Positions 18,309-26,697 of a DNA stretch of 64,000 bases are shown here, piece after piece. This stretch comes from Foetidibacter luteolus (GTDB taxonomy: Bacteria > Bacteroidota > Bacteroidia > Chitinophagales > Chitinophagaceae): positions 135,176-199,175 of the forward strand of contig NZ_VVIP01000038.1 in assembly GCF_009650435.1 (NCBI RefSeq), written 5' to 3'. Each line of letters opens with the position of its first letter. Within the stretch, counting starts at the first letter, position 1. The position numbers and the translations under genes are program-made. The notes beneath the pieces were generated by a model. It did not search any database and was not told where the DNA came from. It saw nothing but the letters and a program-made list of their open reading frames with translations.

Positions 18309-18766
18309 AAAAGTATCGAGATTACAAATGTTACTTTCCTGTGCAAGTCACCAGCCTCTAAGGGGCCGGGCAACAGAAATACGGTGAATGTAGGGACTTA
18401 CTGTAATTGGTTTCTTATCAAACGTTTGCGTTGATCTATTAAAAAGTCTATGTGTTTTGGTTATACCGCCTGCCGGATAAAATTGTGCACCATTTTTTTG
18501 GTGACCAACTATAGTGCTACTATAAGGCGCCTGTTGTGTCACTCACTTGTACGCCTGGTAATTCTATTCGGCAATGTGCGGCCTGGCTGTTTTTCTTTGC
18601 ACGGTTTTATGCGGCGTGTAGTATAAGAAACCAATGCCAGGTTTAGCCCCGCAATCTGCGGGGTAAACTTTGTCGAAACTGTTTTACATCCCATGCTTTT
18701 TATGCATCCGCCTTCGACAGGCTCAGGCTAACATCCTTAATTATACGACATTGTATTAACAGTGTG
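18309..18766. repeat. Gap with R2 and R4 repeat remnants
   Basis: No gene seen. It contains a variant R2 core GTTGTGTCACTCACTTGTAC at 18533-18552 followed by TAATTCTATTCGGCAATG, a small hairpin CCCCGCA-ATC-TGCGGGG around 18643, and a diverged R4 copy ending in CCTTCGACAGGCTCAGGC. Confidence 0.55.
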
Positions 18767-18816
18767 TATATAACAAAAGCGCCATTGCGTAGCTGCAATG
18801 GCGCTTTTGTTATATA
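18767..18816. terminator. Strong bidirectional intrinsic terminator
   Basis: Stem of 22 bp: 18767-18788 (TATATAACAAAAGCGCC then ATTGC) pairs perfectly with 18795-18816 around the loop GTAGCT. The A/T-rich outer stem gives U-runs in both directions. It lies 10 bp beyond the stop of the DUF6515-like gene on the minus strand. Confidence 0.85.
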
Positions 18817-18825
18817 TAGCTGGCA

Positions 18826-19560
18826 TTACTTTTTTTCTTCAGACGGCTTGCCTGCCACCTGGTAGCTTACCTGGTTATTTTCACCGGTTATTTTCCTGTA
18901 ATAAATGTTATGCGGGGATACATAATACTTCTCACCATTAAGTGTTATGGTTTTGCAGCCTTCGGGCAACTCATTAATGGTATCCCCTACGTTCGGTTCA
19001 TCCTGGGGAAGCGGGCTATTGTTTATTTCGCCGTTTTTGCCCACTACTTTATATACATTATCGCCCTTATCCGTTACCGTACGCTGGTAATAAGTACCGT
19101 TCAACTCATAAAACTGCTCCCCGTTAACTACCACCAGTTTGGCGCCGCGGGGAAATTGGGTAATCTCGGCACCCATCGGAGGATCAACCACCTGGTAATT
19201 GCTATTGTTATTATTACGCTGGTAAAAAGTACCGCCATAATAGTAAAACAGCGAAGGGCCAACATACACCGGCATATAGCCTGCAGGTAACAAGCCGATG
19301 CTTATGCCAATGGGTGGGGCAATAATTCTAAACGAAGCCCCATAGGGCCTGTAAAAGAACCCGCTGTTATAGTAATAAGACATGCCGCCATAAGGTATCA
19401 TTACCCTTGGCGCTACCACTACCCGTGGCCCGCCGTAATGATACCCGCCGCCGCGGTAATATCCATATCCACCCCGTGAAGGGCTCCAGTGCGGCCTTGG
19501 CTGTGCATTACCTGAAACAGCCGCTAATAGCAAAATGAAAGCTATGATTGTGTTACGCAT
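18826..19560 (-). CDS. DUF6515-like secreted protein
   Basis: A 244-aa exported protein: signal peptide (cleavage near GNAQ, residue 19), then a Gly/Tyr/Arg-rich low-complexity stretch (about 25-60), a central hydrophobic segment (IAPPIGISIGLLP), and two similar C-terminal modules built around VNGEQFYELNGTYYQR and LNGEKYYVSPHNIYYRK, each about 60 residues. The repeated 'P-x-G-x-x-I-x-x-L-P-x-G ... Y-Y' pattern fits the Bacteroidota DUF6515 family as I remember it. Function unknown. A strong terminator follows. Confidence 0.75.
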   Translation of the reverse strand: MRNTIIAFILLLAAVSGNAQPRPHWSPSRGGYGYYRGGGYHYGGPRVVVAPRVMIPYGGMSYYYNSGFFYRPYGASFRIIAPPIGISIGLLPAGYMPVYVGPSLFYYYGGTFYQRNNNNSNYQVVDPPMGAEITQFPRGAKLVVVNGEQFYELNGTYYQRTVTDKGDNVYKVVGKNGEINNSPLPQDEPNVGDTINELPEGCKTITLNGEKYYVSPHNIYYRKITGENNQVSYQVAGKPSEEKK

Positions 19561-19905
19561 ACAATAGTTTTTTAATACCGGGTTTGACGAACCCGGTTAT
19601 CAAAGTTGACGCGATGGAATAATAAAATTTTCTTAAAACAAGGTTTTCTAAAAAAGCTGCTGCCAACAGGGTAAAGGCCGCTACGTTTACAATTTCTTAC
19701 CAAATATTTTAGATACCCTTAGCAAACAGAAATGTATTTTTGCACTCTCAAAGCTTACTCCAACACTTTTCCAAAACCAATACTGTTTAAAATTATTTCA
19801 ACGGCGAAACCTGTTGATGAATTTGTACTTTTTGCATGTCAAGGGATTGCATCCCCCAATGCAAGGGCCTGTGTTTATACGCGGGCCCAATTTATTTTAG
19901 CAGAG
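19561..19905. other. Gap between tRNA-Gly and the DUF6515-like gene
   Basis: Contains a hairpin CCGGGTT-TGACG-AACCCGG (19578-19596) just upstream of the DUF6515-like start, and on the plus strand a perfect TAnnTTTG element, TATTTTTG at 19735-19742, with no evident gene behind it. Nothing else is recognised. Confidence 0.4.
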
Positions 19906-19978
19906 AGCGGAAAACGGGGTTCGAACCCGCGGCCTTCAGTTTGGGAAACTGATGCTCTACCAACTGAGCTACTTCCGC
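19906..19978 (-). tRNA. tRNA-Gly (anticodon CCC)
   Basis: 73-nt cloverleaf on the minus strand. The acceptor GCGGAAG pairs with TTTCCGC (one G-U); the D arm is GCTCAGTTGGTAGAGC; the anticodon stem TCAGT/ACTGA encloses the loop TTCCCAA, giving CCC; the variable loop is 5 nt; the T arm GCGGG-TTCGAAC-CCCGT has one G-U. CCA is not encoded. The GCGG start fits a glycine tRNA. Confidence 0.95.
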
Positions 19979-20119
19979 ATAAGCCGAATATACAACTGTA
20001 TTATTAACCAGTGCTTTTTATCGCCATCTTTTTTGTCCATTCATCTTTTGCCCTGCTAAAAAATTCATTCCTCATAGAATAACCAGGCTGCTACCTTGTA
20101 TAATCCGGCTGTCGGGCTC

Positions 20120-20584
20120 TTATGGTACGGGTACCGGCGGCAATAATGCCTGCAATTTGGCCAGCTTCTTTTCATTATCTGCAATCTTCTCTTTCAAATC
20201 ATCTATGTCTTCCTGCATCTCTTTAAGGGCTGCTGCGGCCCTTCTTGCATCTTTGGCATCATCAGCGGCCCGGCTGGCTGCTTTTTTTGCCTGTTTAGCT
20301 TTCTTCTTATCCTGCACATCGTCACCAAGGCTGGAAGCGGCTTTTTCATTATCCGCGATAGATTCTTTTGCTTTCTCCGCTTTATCCCTGGCATCTTTCT
20401 CCATTCCAGGAATGCGGGCTTCCATCTCGGCAAGTTTCTTCTTTTGTTCTGCCATCTTAAGCGCCAGCTTTTCTGCATCCTTCTTTTGCGCTTCTATTTT
20501 TAAGGAGTCTTTTACGGTTAGCTGAGCGGAAACAGTTGGCAGTAAGAACAGGAACGGTATTACGGTTACCAGGAGTGCTTTCAT
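20120..20584 (-). CDS. Exported coiled-coil protein of unknown function
   Basis: A 154-aa protein with a signal peptide (LFLLPTVSAQ, cleavage near residue 21), followed by an almost unbroken charged helix rich in Lys, Glu, Asp and Ala (about 25-145) with heptad character, and a short Pro-rich tail (LLPPVPVP). The periodic KK/EKA/ADNEK units suggest a parallel coiled coil in the periplasm. No enzymatic motif. An opposite-strand frame at 20157-20525 is a composition shadow of this gene. Function is not recognised. Confidence 0.75.
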   Translation of the reverse strand: MKALLVTVIPFLFLLPTVSAQLTVKDSLKIEAQKKDAEKLALKMAEQKKKLAEMEARIPGMEKDARDKAEKAKESIADNEKAASSLGDDVQDKKKAKQAKKAASRAADDAKDARRAAAALKEMQEDIDDLKEKIADNEKKLAKLQALLPPVPVP

Positions 20585-21019
20585 ATACGAATTGTTTGTT
20601 TACGATAGTGTACGCGGGTACCATGCCGCAATGGTAATAAGGGCGAAATTAGTATAAATGAATAGACAAAGCAGGTAGAAAAAACGCTACACACCGCTGC
20701 CAGGCAGCATATACCACGCAACATTTTCTAAACGCGATACGGCCATTCTTTGCAATCACATCAAGGTTTATTATGCAGGTTAGAATTAAAGGGATTAATA
20801 AAGCTGGCTGGCAATCACTTCGTCATTCTGTTAAATGTGCAGCGTTTCAGCCCGTGAAGCAAAAAGGCGGATGGCAGCGATGAGATTGCCCACCTTCGCT
20901 TTGTTGAAAAATGTTCCGAACGGTGCAGTGAGTGACACAACCGGCGATGCCATGAAAACCAAATGCCGGTGTCCAAAAAATGGCTTTTCTGCATCCTGTA
21001 AATGAACTGCCAACCTCCC
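20585..21019. other. Gap with an R2 repeat upstream of the membrane-protein gene
   Basis: An R2 variant at about 20923-20985 carries GTGAGTGACACAACC, GCGATGCCATGAAAACC and a TGCCGGTGTCCAAAAAA ending. Nothing else is recognised in the first 330 bases. Confidence 0.45.
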
Positions 21020-21027
21020 TATTTTTG
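21020..21027 (+). promoter_or_regulatory. Probable -7 promoter element for the 21042 gene
   Basis: TATTTTTG matches TAnnTTTG perfectly and lies 15 bp before ATG 21042, implying a very short leader. No good TTTG was found 19 bases upstream. Confidence 0.35.
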
Positions 21028-21041
21028 CAAAAAAGATTGCG

Positions 21042-21548
21042 ATGGGCGATACAACTATTCTTTTGCTTGCGGTAGCAGGGCTTTTGTTCGTGGGGGCATT
21101 GGTATATATTTTCAGAGATTACCGAAAAAAGGGTGGCAAAACTGAGGAAAAAGAAAACCCTGCGCTGCAATTACAATTGCAGGCTTACGAAAGACTTACC
21201 TTGCTGGTTGACAGAATTGCACTGCCCAACCTTATCAGCCGCGTAAACCAGGCCGGCCTTAGCGCCAGGGAAATGCAGCTTGTACTTACCAAAAATATTA
21301 AAGACGAATACGAATACAACATAACCCAGCAGATTTATGTAAGCGCCGATGCATGGACGGCCGTTAAAAACCTGAAAGAACAAAACATGCTGGTGGTAAA
21401 CCAGTTTGCCAATGCCCTGCCTCCTAAAGCTACCGGGCTTGACCTGAATAAGCTACTGCTGGAGTTTTTAATGAACGACAAAAAGGGCAGCCTGCACGAA
21501 GTGGTTAGTGAAGTACTTAGTTACGAGGCTAAAAGATTATTTGCCTGA
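21042..21548 (+). CDS. Conserved single-pass membrane protein
   Basis: A 168-aa protein with one N-terminal membrane helix (about residues 5-23, [18 protein letters not shown]) followed by a basic linker and a cytoplasmic helical domain ([26 protein letters not shown] ... [25 protein letters not shown]). It resembles a small Bacteroidota-specific family of unknown function. It ends 17 bp before the methylmalonyl-CoA mutase chain, so the two are probably co-transcribed; a role in mutase function is only a guess from that linkage. Confidence 0.8.
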   Translation: MGDTTILLLAVAGLLFVGALVYIFRDYRKKGGKTEEKENPALQLQLQAYERLTLLVDRIALPNLISRVNQAGLSAREMQLVLTKNIKDEYEYNITQQIYVSADAWTAVKNLKEQNMLVVNQFANALPPKATGLDLNKLLLEFLMNDKKGSLHEVVSEVLSYEAKRLFA

Positions 21549-21565
21549 AAGCCGTAAATTGCCGT

Positions 21566-23134
21566 ATGTCAGAAAAAAAATATCAAACAGATTCCGGCAT
21601 TGAAATAAAGCAACTCTACACACCTGAATCTCTGCCAGCAACCTATAACACCGCAACAGAACAGCCGGGAAAATATCCTTTTACACGTGGCATACAGCCA
21701 GACATGTACCGCGGCAAACTTTGGACCATGCGGCAATATGCCGGCTTCAGCACTGCCGAAGAAAGCAACAAGCGGTATCATTACCTGTTGTCCCAGGGGG
21801 TGATGGGCCTTAGCGTTGCCTTTGACCTGCCTACGCAAATAGGTTACGACAGCGACCATGAACTGGCCGAAGGTGAAGTGGGCAAAACAGGCGTTGCCAT
21901 AGACAGCCTGGAAGACATGGAGCGTTTGTTTAAAGACATTAAGCTGGAAGATGTAAGCACCAGCATGACGATAAACGCTACCGGGTATATACTCTTAAGC
22001 CTGTATGTGGCGTTGGCCAAAAAACAGGGCGCCGATTTATCGAAGATTGCAGGCACCATACAAAACGACATTCTGAAGGAATATGCTGCAAGAGGCACTT
22101 ATATCTACCCCCCCAAGCCATCCATGCGCATCATCACCGATATTTTTGAATGGTGCAGCGCGGAACTGCCTAAATGGAACACCATCTCCATCAGTGGCTA
22201 TCATATACGTGAAGCAGGTAGCACTGCGGTACAGGAAATTGCTTTTACGCTCAGTAATGGCAAAGCTTATGTGCAGGCTGCATTGGCCAAAGGGCTTGAC
22301 ATAAATGTATTCGGCAAACGCCTTTCCTTTTTCTTTAATGCCCATAACAACTTGTTTGAAGAAGTGGCCAAGTTTCGTGCGGCAAGGCGCATGTGGGCAA
22401 AAATGATGAAAGACCTGGGCGCAACAGACCCCAAGGCCATGATGCTGCGCTTTCATACCCAAACAGGCGGCAGTACGCTAACGGCGCAACAGCCTAAAAA
22501 CAACATTAGCCGTGTAACCATACAAACGTTGGCCGCGGTGCTGGGCGGTACGCAAAGCCTGCACACCAATGGCTACGATGAAGCGCTTAGCCTGCCTACA
22601 GAAGAAGCTGCACGTATTGCCTTACGTACCCAACAGGTAGTGGGTTTTGAAAGTGGCGCGGCGGAAACGGTTGACCCGCTGGCAGGCAGCTATTTTGTGG
22701 AAGCCCTTACAGCCGAAGTAGAAGAAAAGGCCTGGCAACTGGTGGAGAAAATTGACAATATAGGGGGCAGTGTAAGTGCTATTGAGCAAGGCTTCATTCA
22801 GAATGAAATTGCCCGCAGCGCTTACGATTACCAACGGCAGGTGGAAAGCGGCGAAAAAATTATTGTTGGCGTTAACAAGTTTACTGTTAAGGAGGAGGAG
22901 CCCGTCCCCGTTTTTAAGATTGATGACAGCATCCGCCTGATACAAAGTGAAAGGCTGGCAGCACTAAAGGCTGGCCGCGACCAGGAAAAAACAGCCTTTT
23001 GCCTTCATAAAATAGAAACCGCCGCCAAAGATGGCAGTAACCTGATGCCGCATGTAATTGATGCGGTTGAAAACCTTTGCACCCTTGGCGAAATTGCCGA
23101 CGTTTTGAGAAAAGTGTTTGGCGAATACCGCTAA
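21566..23134 (+). CDS. Methylmalonyl-CoA mutase family, catalytic (N-terminal) chain
   Basis: A 522-aa B12-dependent acyl-CoA mutase chain. The TIM-barrel signatures are present: [16 protein letters not shown] near residue 50, [17 protein letters not shown] near 75, [11 protein letters not shown] near 180, [14 protein letters not shown] near 210, and the [16 protein letters not shown] and [21 protein letters not shown] blocks. It stops after the substrate domain: the C-terminal cobalamin-binding domain (DxHxxG) of full-length chains is absent, so a separate B12-binding subunit must be encoded elsewhere. This matches split mutases of the MutB/IcmA/HcmA type, so the acyl substrate (methylmalonyl, isobutyryl or 2-hydroxyisobutyryl) is not settled. 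Confidence 0.9.
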   Translation: MSEKKYQTDSGIEIKQLYTPESLPATYNTATEQPGKYPFTRGIQPDMYRGKLWTMRQYAGFSTAEESNKRYHYLLSQGVMGLSVAFDLPTQIGYDSDHELAEGEVGKTGVAIDSLEDMERLFKDIKLEDVSTSMTINATGYILLSLYVALAKKQGADLSKIAGTIQNDILKEYAARGTYIYPPKPSMRIITDIFEWCSAELPKWNTISISGYHIREAGSTAVQEIAFTLSNGKAYVQAALAKGLDINVFGKRLSFFFNAHNNLFEEVAKFRAARRMWAKMMKDLGATDPKAMMLRFHTQTGGSTLTAQQPKNNISRVTIQTLAAVLGGTQSLHTNGYDEALSLPTEEAARIALRTQQVVGFESGAAETVDPLAGSYFVEALTAEVEEKAWQLVEKIDNIGGSVSAIEQGFIQNEIARSAYDYQRQVESGEKIIVGVNKFTVKEEEPVPVFKIDDSIRLIQSERLAALKAGRDQEKTAFCLHKIETAAKDGSNLMPHVIDAVENLCTLGEIADVLRKVFGEYR

Positions 23135-23407
23135 ACAACTGACACATGAGTTTACACAACATTATCAAGGCCCATCAAATGTTGCCGCTGCCCCTTATAT
23201 ACCCGGGAGTATTTTGGGGATGTACCTCGTACCTCGGGTAACGAAAGCTGCGCTATTACTCCGGCACAAAGCAGCGCAGGCACCTTTAGGGGTACTAACC
23301 GGGGCAACCGCTTCAATCCCTCACCCGATAGTGTAGCCTGTTACTTCTTTGGCAAACAATTTTTATACGAATATAAAAAGCCACCTCCCTTTTGACATAT
23401 CATAAAT
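23135..23407. repeat. Gap with divergent R1 copy E (inverted, about 23212-23326)
   Basis: Copy E reads TTTTGGGGATGTACCTCGTA, then CTATTACTCCGGCACAAAGC and ends CGCTTCAATCCCTCACCC. It has the alternative GTACCTCG end-module also found in copies at 35225-35377 and 63620-63722, plus a CACCTTTAGGGGTAC insert related to the module in copy F. No gene. Confidence 0.65.
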
Positions 23408-23438
23408 TTTATGGTGCATTCAGCGATGCCTATTTTTG
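23408..23438 (+). promoter_or_regulatory. Promoter of metG
   Basis: TTTA (23408-23411), a 19-base spacer, then TATTTTTG (23431-23438): one mismatch from TTTG-N19-TAnnTTTG. The predicted start is about 30 bases before ATG 23476. Confidence 0.55.
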
Positions 23439-23475
23439 CACTCCCTTAACCGGATGGTAAAAAAGAGGAAGAATA

Positions 23476-25608
23476 ATGAGCACAGAACAACCAAACAAAG
23501 ATTTTAAGAGATACCTGGTAACCGCGGCACTGCCTTATGCCAATGGCCCGGTGCATATTGGCCACCTGGCCGGCTGCTACATACCTGCCGACATATATGT
23601 ACGCTACCTGCGTGCACAAAAAAGGGATGTTAAGTTTATTGGCGGCAGCGATGAGCATGGCGTACCCATTACCATACGTGCCATGAAAGAAGGTGTTACG
23701 CCACAGCAGGTGGTTGACAAATATCATGCACAGATTAAAAGCAGCTTTGAGCAGGTAGGCATTTCGTTCGATATTTATTCCAGGACATCTAACAAAACGC
23801 ACCATGAAACGGCTGCGGCTTTTTTTAAGAAGCTGTATGATGACGGCCTGTTTGAAGAAAAAGAAACAGAACAGTACTACGATGAAAAAGCCAATACCTT
23901 TTTGGCTGACCGCTACATTATAGGCACCTGCCCGGTTTGTGGCAACCCCAACGCCTATGGCGACCAATGCGAAAAATGTGGCAGCACCTTATCGCCGGAA
24001 CAACTGATAAACCCACGCAGCGCACTAAGCGATGCCCCGCTGGTAAAAAAGAAAACCAAACACTGGTATTTCCCACTACAGAACTACGAACCCTGGCTGA
24101 AAGAATGGTTAATTGAAGGCCACAAAGAATGGAAGAACAACGTATATGGCCAATGCAAAAGCTGGCTGGATAATGGCCTGCAAAGCCGCGCCATGACCCG
24201 CGACAGCAACTGGGGCATTAAAGTGCCATTACCTGATGCCGAAGGCAAAGTGCTGTATGTTTGGTTTGATGCGCCTATCGGTTACATAAGCGCCACGAAA
24301 GAATTAACTGAAAACTGGGCCGACTACTGGTGTAAGGATGATACCAAACTGGTGCATTTTATTGGCAAGGACAATATTGTTTTTCACTGCATCATTTTTC
24401 CATCCATGCTGAAAGCGCATGGCAATTTTGTGCTGCCGGAGAATGTACCCGCCAATGAGTTTTTAAATATTGAGGGCGACAAGGTTTCTACCAGCCGCAA
24501 CTGGGCTGTATGGGTGGATGAATATGTAAAAGATTTTCCCGGCTGCGAAGATGTATTGAGGTATGTACTGTGTGCCAATGCACCGGAAACAAAGGATAAT
24601 GATTTTACATGGAAGGATTTCCAGGATCGCAGTAAAGGCGAATTAACTGATAAGTTTGGTAACCTGGTAAACCGTACAATGGTATTGATGCACAAATTGT
24701 GCGGAGGCAAAGTACCGCCGTTTCATAATGAACTTATTGAAGACGTAGATAAGGAACTTATTGAAGATATCGGGGCAACAAAAGTTAAAGTCGAAAATCT
24801 GATTGAAGACTTTAAATTTAGGGATGCTTTGTTTGAAATAATAATGCTGAGTGACAGGGGCAATAAATATATGCAGAAGAAAGAACCCTGGATTGTCGCA
24901 AAGCAATTGGCTGAAAACCCAGATGCACAAAGGAATATTGACAACACGCTGCATTTATGCCTGCAGTTAACCGCTAACCTGGCTATACTCATCAATCCTT
25001 TCCTACCCACAACAGCTAAGAAAATGCTGCACATGATGAAAGTGGTTGATAAAATGCTGGACTGGGAAAATGCAGGCAGCGTTAAACTATTGAGTGTAGG
25101 CTATACTTTAAGGGCGCCGGAACTCTTGTTCAGAAAAATTGAAGACGCGGAGATTGCCGCACAAATAGAAAAGCTGAAAAACGGGTTGGTTAAACCTGCC
25201 GCAAGCGAGCCGCAAGAAGCCCCTGCCCAACAGCAACCTGCATCAACAACAGACCAGCAACCAGGAACCGGCAACCTGAAACCGGTAATTGTTTACGACG
25301 ATTTCGCCAAAATAGACCTGCGGGTGGGCAAGATAACAGCCGCTGAAAAAGTGGAGAAGGCAGATAAGCTGCTTAAGCTTACCATTGACCTTGGCTTTGA
25401 AACCAGGACAATTGTGTCTGGCATTGCCCTGCATTTTAAACCCGAAGATATCGTTGGTAAGCAGGTAACTGTTGTAGCTAACCTGGCACCCCGTAAAATG
25501 CGTGGCATAGAAAGCAATGGCATGATATTGATGGCTGAAGATGCCAGTGGCAAGCTACATTTCATTAACCCTGAAGATGCAGTTGATGCAGGCGCAGAAG
25601 TTAGCTGA
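23476..25608 (+). CDS. metG: Methionine--tRNA ligase
   Basis: A 710-aa class I synthetase charging tRNA-Met. The Rossmann domain has the HIGH motif as HIGH in [11 protein letters not shown] (about residues 19-27) and a KMSKS loop written KVSTS at about 336-340. The zinc knuckle CPVCG...CEKCG lies near 152-171. An anticodon-binding helical domain follows (to about 570), and a C-terminal OB-fold tRNA-binding domain (about 605-710, [21 protein letters not shown]) serves dimerisation and tRNA binding. The linker (about 573-600) is Pro/Gln/Ala-rich and includes a stretch whose DNA matches the dispersed R7 repeat, so this flexible part may have been reshaped by repeat insertion. The core is otherwise normal. 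Confidence 0.97.
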   Translation: MSTEQPNKDFKRYLVTAALPYANGPVHIGHLAGCYIPADIYVRYLRAQKRDVKFIGGSDEHGVPITIRAMKEGVTPQQVVDKYHAQIKSSFEQVGISFDIYSRTSNKTHHETAAAFFKKLYDDGLFEEKETEQYYDEKANTFLADRYIIGTCPVCGNPNAYGDQCEKCGSTLSPEQLINPRSALSDAPLVKKKTKHWYFPLQNYEPWLKEWLIEGHKEWKNNVYGQCKSWLDNGLQSRAMTRDSNWGIKVPLPDAEGKVLYVWFDAPIGYISATKELTENWADYWCKDDTKLVHFIGKDNIVFHCIIFPSMLKAHGNFVLPENVPANEFLNIEGDKVSTSRNWAVWVDEYVKDFPGCEDVLRYVLCANAPETKDNDFTWKDFQDRSKGELTDKFGNLVNRTMVLMHKLCGGKVPPFHNELIEDVDKELIEDIGATKVKVENLIEDFKFRDALFEIIMLSDRGNKYMQKKEPWIVAKQLAENPDAQRNIDNTLHLCLQLTANLAILINPFLPTTAKKMLHMMKVVDKMLDWENAGSVKLLSVGYTLRAPELLFRKIEDAEIAAQIEKLKNGLVKPAASEPQEAPAQQQPASTTDQQPGTGNLKPVIVYDDFAKIDLRVGKITAAEKVEKADKLLKLTIDLGFETRTIVSGIALHFKPEDIVGKQVTVVANLAPRKMRGIESNGMILMAEDASGKLHFINPEDAVDAGAEVS
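25244..25284. repeat. R7-like repeat inside the metG linker
   Basis: Within the coding strand, ACAACAGACCAGCAACCAGG continues with AACCGGCAACCTGAAACCGG. This closely resembles the intergenic R7 end at 300-341 and 4318-4353 (CAACAGACCGGCAACTTGCA and so on). It encodes about [12 protein letters not shown], between the anticodon-binding and C-terminal domains. Confidence 0.6.
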
Positions 25609-25623
25609 TGTTATTATAACAGT

Positions 25624-25653
25624 AAAAACAGCAGGCCATGGCCTGCTGTTTTT
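25624..25653. terminator. Intrinsic terminator after metG
   Basis: A perfect 30-bp palindrome, AAAAACAGCAGGCCA then its exact complement ending CTGCTGTTTTT, 15 bp past the metG stop. GC-rich core, A-run before and T-run after: a strong terminator working in both directions. Confidence 0.9.
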
Positions 25654-25684
25654 GTTAAACATATTACTCAACAAAATAACCTAT

Positions 25685-26551
25685 ATGACACTTGGTTTTA
25701 TTGGTCTTGGCAATTTGGGAACACCCATTGCGGAAAACTTATTAAACAAAGGCCACGCCTTGCAGGTATATAACCGCACCGCTTCTAAAGCTGATGCGTT
25801 AAAAGCTAAAGGCGCAATTGTTTGCAGCAGTATTAAGCAACTGGCCACGGACTGCGATATTGTTTTCAGCATCGTATCAGATGATGCCGCTTTACAGGCC
25901 ATTACTTCAGGCCCGGATGGCATTGCCACCCATTTAAAGTCCGGCGGTATCCATATTTCCATCAGTACTGTTTTGCCTGCTACGTCAAATGAATTGGCCG
26001 GTATTCACCAGCAAAATGGCAGCCACTACATAGCATGCCCTGTTATGGGCAGGCCCGAAGCAGCAAAAGCCAGGAAGCTCAACTTTCTTACTTCAGGCAG
26101 CAAAGCAACCATAGAAATTATTAGGCCTTTGCTGCAGGATGCCGGCGCGGCTAATGTATGGGAATTTGGCGAAGCGCCGGGCGCCGCCAATGTTGCCAAA
26201 CTATGCAGTAACTTTTTAATTGTAACTGCCATAGAATCTATGGCCGAAGGCATTAACCTTGCCCAACGCAGCGGGCTTAATGCAGGCGCATGGATGAATA
26301 TGCTTACGCAAACCCTATTTACTTCGCCCATCTATGTTAACTATAGCAATATACTGTTGAAAGAAGTTTTTGAGCCCGGCGGCTTTGCGCTAAAATTAGG
26401 TTTGAAGGATGTGAACCTTGTATTGCAGCAGGCCACGGAAACATCCTCTAAAATGCCGTTTGGGCAACAGGCAAAACTGCAACTGGAACAATGCATGCAG
26501 CAAGGCCTGGCTGAGCATGACTGGACGGCTGTAGCGCTGGCTTTAAAATGA
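25685..26551 (+). CDS. NAD(P)-dependent beta-hydroxyacid dehydrogenase (GlxR/HIBADH family)
   Basis: A 288-aa dehydrogenase from ATG 25685; the frame opens inside metG, but the family N-terminus (MTLGFIGLGNLGTPIAENL) starts here, 31 bp after the terminator. Rossmann motif GLGNLG at 7-12, then the TASKADAL loop; the GGIHISISTVLP substrate block; and the catalytic Lys in NVAKLCSNFL near residue 171. Family members reduce tartronate semialdehyde, succinic semialdehyde or 3-hydroxyisobutyrate. The neighbouring convergent glycerate 2-kinase makes tartronate semialdehyde reductase the most attractive assignment, since its product D-glycerate is the kinase substrate; the genes are not in one operon, so this is inference. 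Confidence 0.88.
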   Translation: MTLGFIGLGNLGTPIAENLLNKGHALQVYNRTASKADALKAKGAIVCSSIKQLATDCDIVFSIVSDDAALQAITSGPDGIATHLKSGGIHISISTVLPATSNELAGIHQQNGSHYIACPVMGRPEAAKARKLNFLTSGSKATIEIIRPLLQDAGAANVWEFGEAPGAANVAKLCSNFLIVTAIESMAEGINLAQRSGLNAGAWMNMLTQTLFTSPIYVNYSNILLKEVFEPGGFALKLGLKDVNLVLQQATETSSKMPFGQQAKLQLEQCMQQGLAEHDWTAVALALK

Positions 26552-26605
26552 GTTGCCGTGGCGGCATAAAATCAGGAGTCTGCTATTAATGCCAACATTA
26601 TTTTG

Positions 26606-26697
26606 GTTACCAGCGACTGTGCTATGTGGCGACTTCGTTGCGTCGCATTACTTTCATCGTCCGGTTTTCTATGGCATCTTTTCAGACCCGGATGTGT
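26606..26697. repeat. R2 repeat between convergent genes
   Basis: GTTACCAGCGACTGTGCTAT, GTTGCGTCGCATTAC and GGCATCTTTTCAGACCCGGA match the copy at 58488-58570. It directly abuts the 3' end of the glycerate kinase gene. Confidence 0.6.

Noticed and set aside
19732..20007. 91-aa plus-strand frame across the tRNA
   Set aside because: It runs antisense through the complete tRNA-Gly; the second half is just the tRNA complement.
20157..20525. 122-aa Ser/Ala/Phe-rich plus-strand frame
   Set aside because: Mirror of the Lys/Glu/Ala-rich coiled-coil gene on the minus strand; composition bias explains it.
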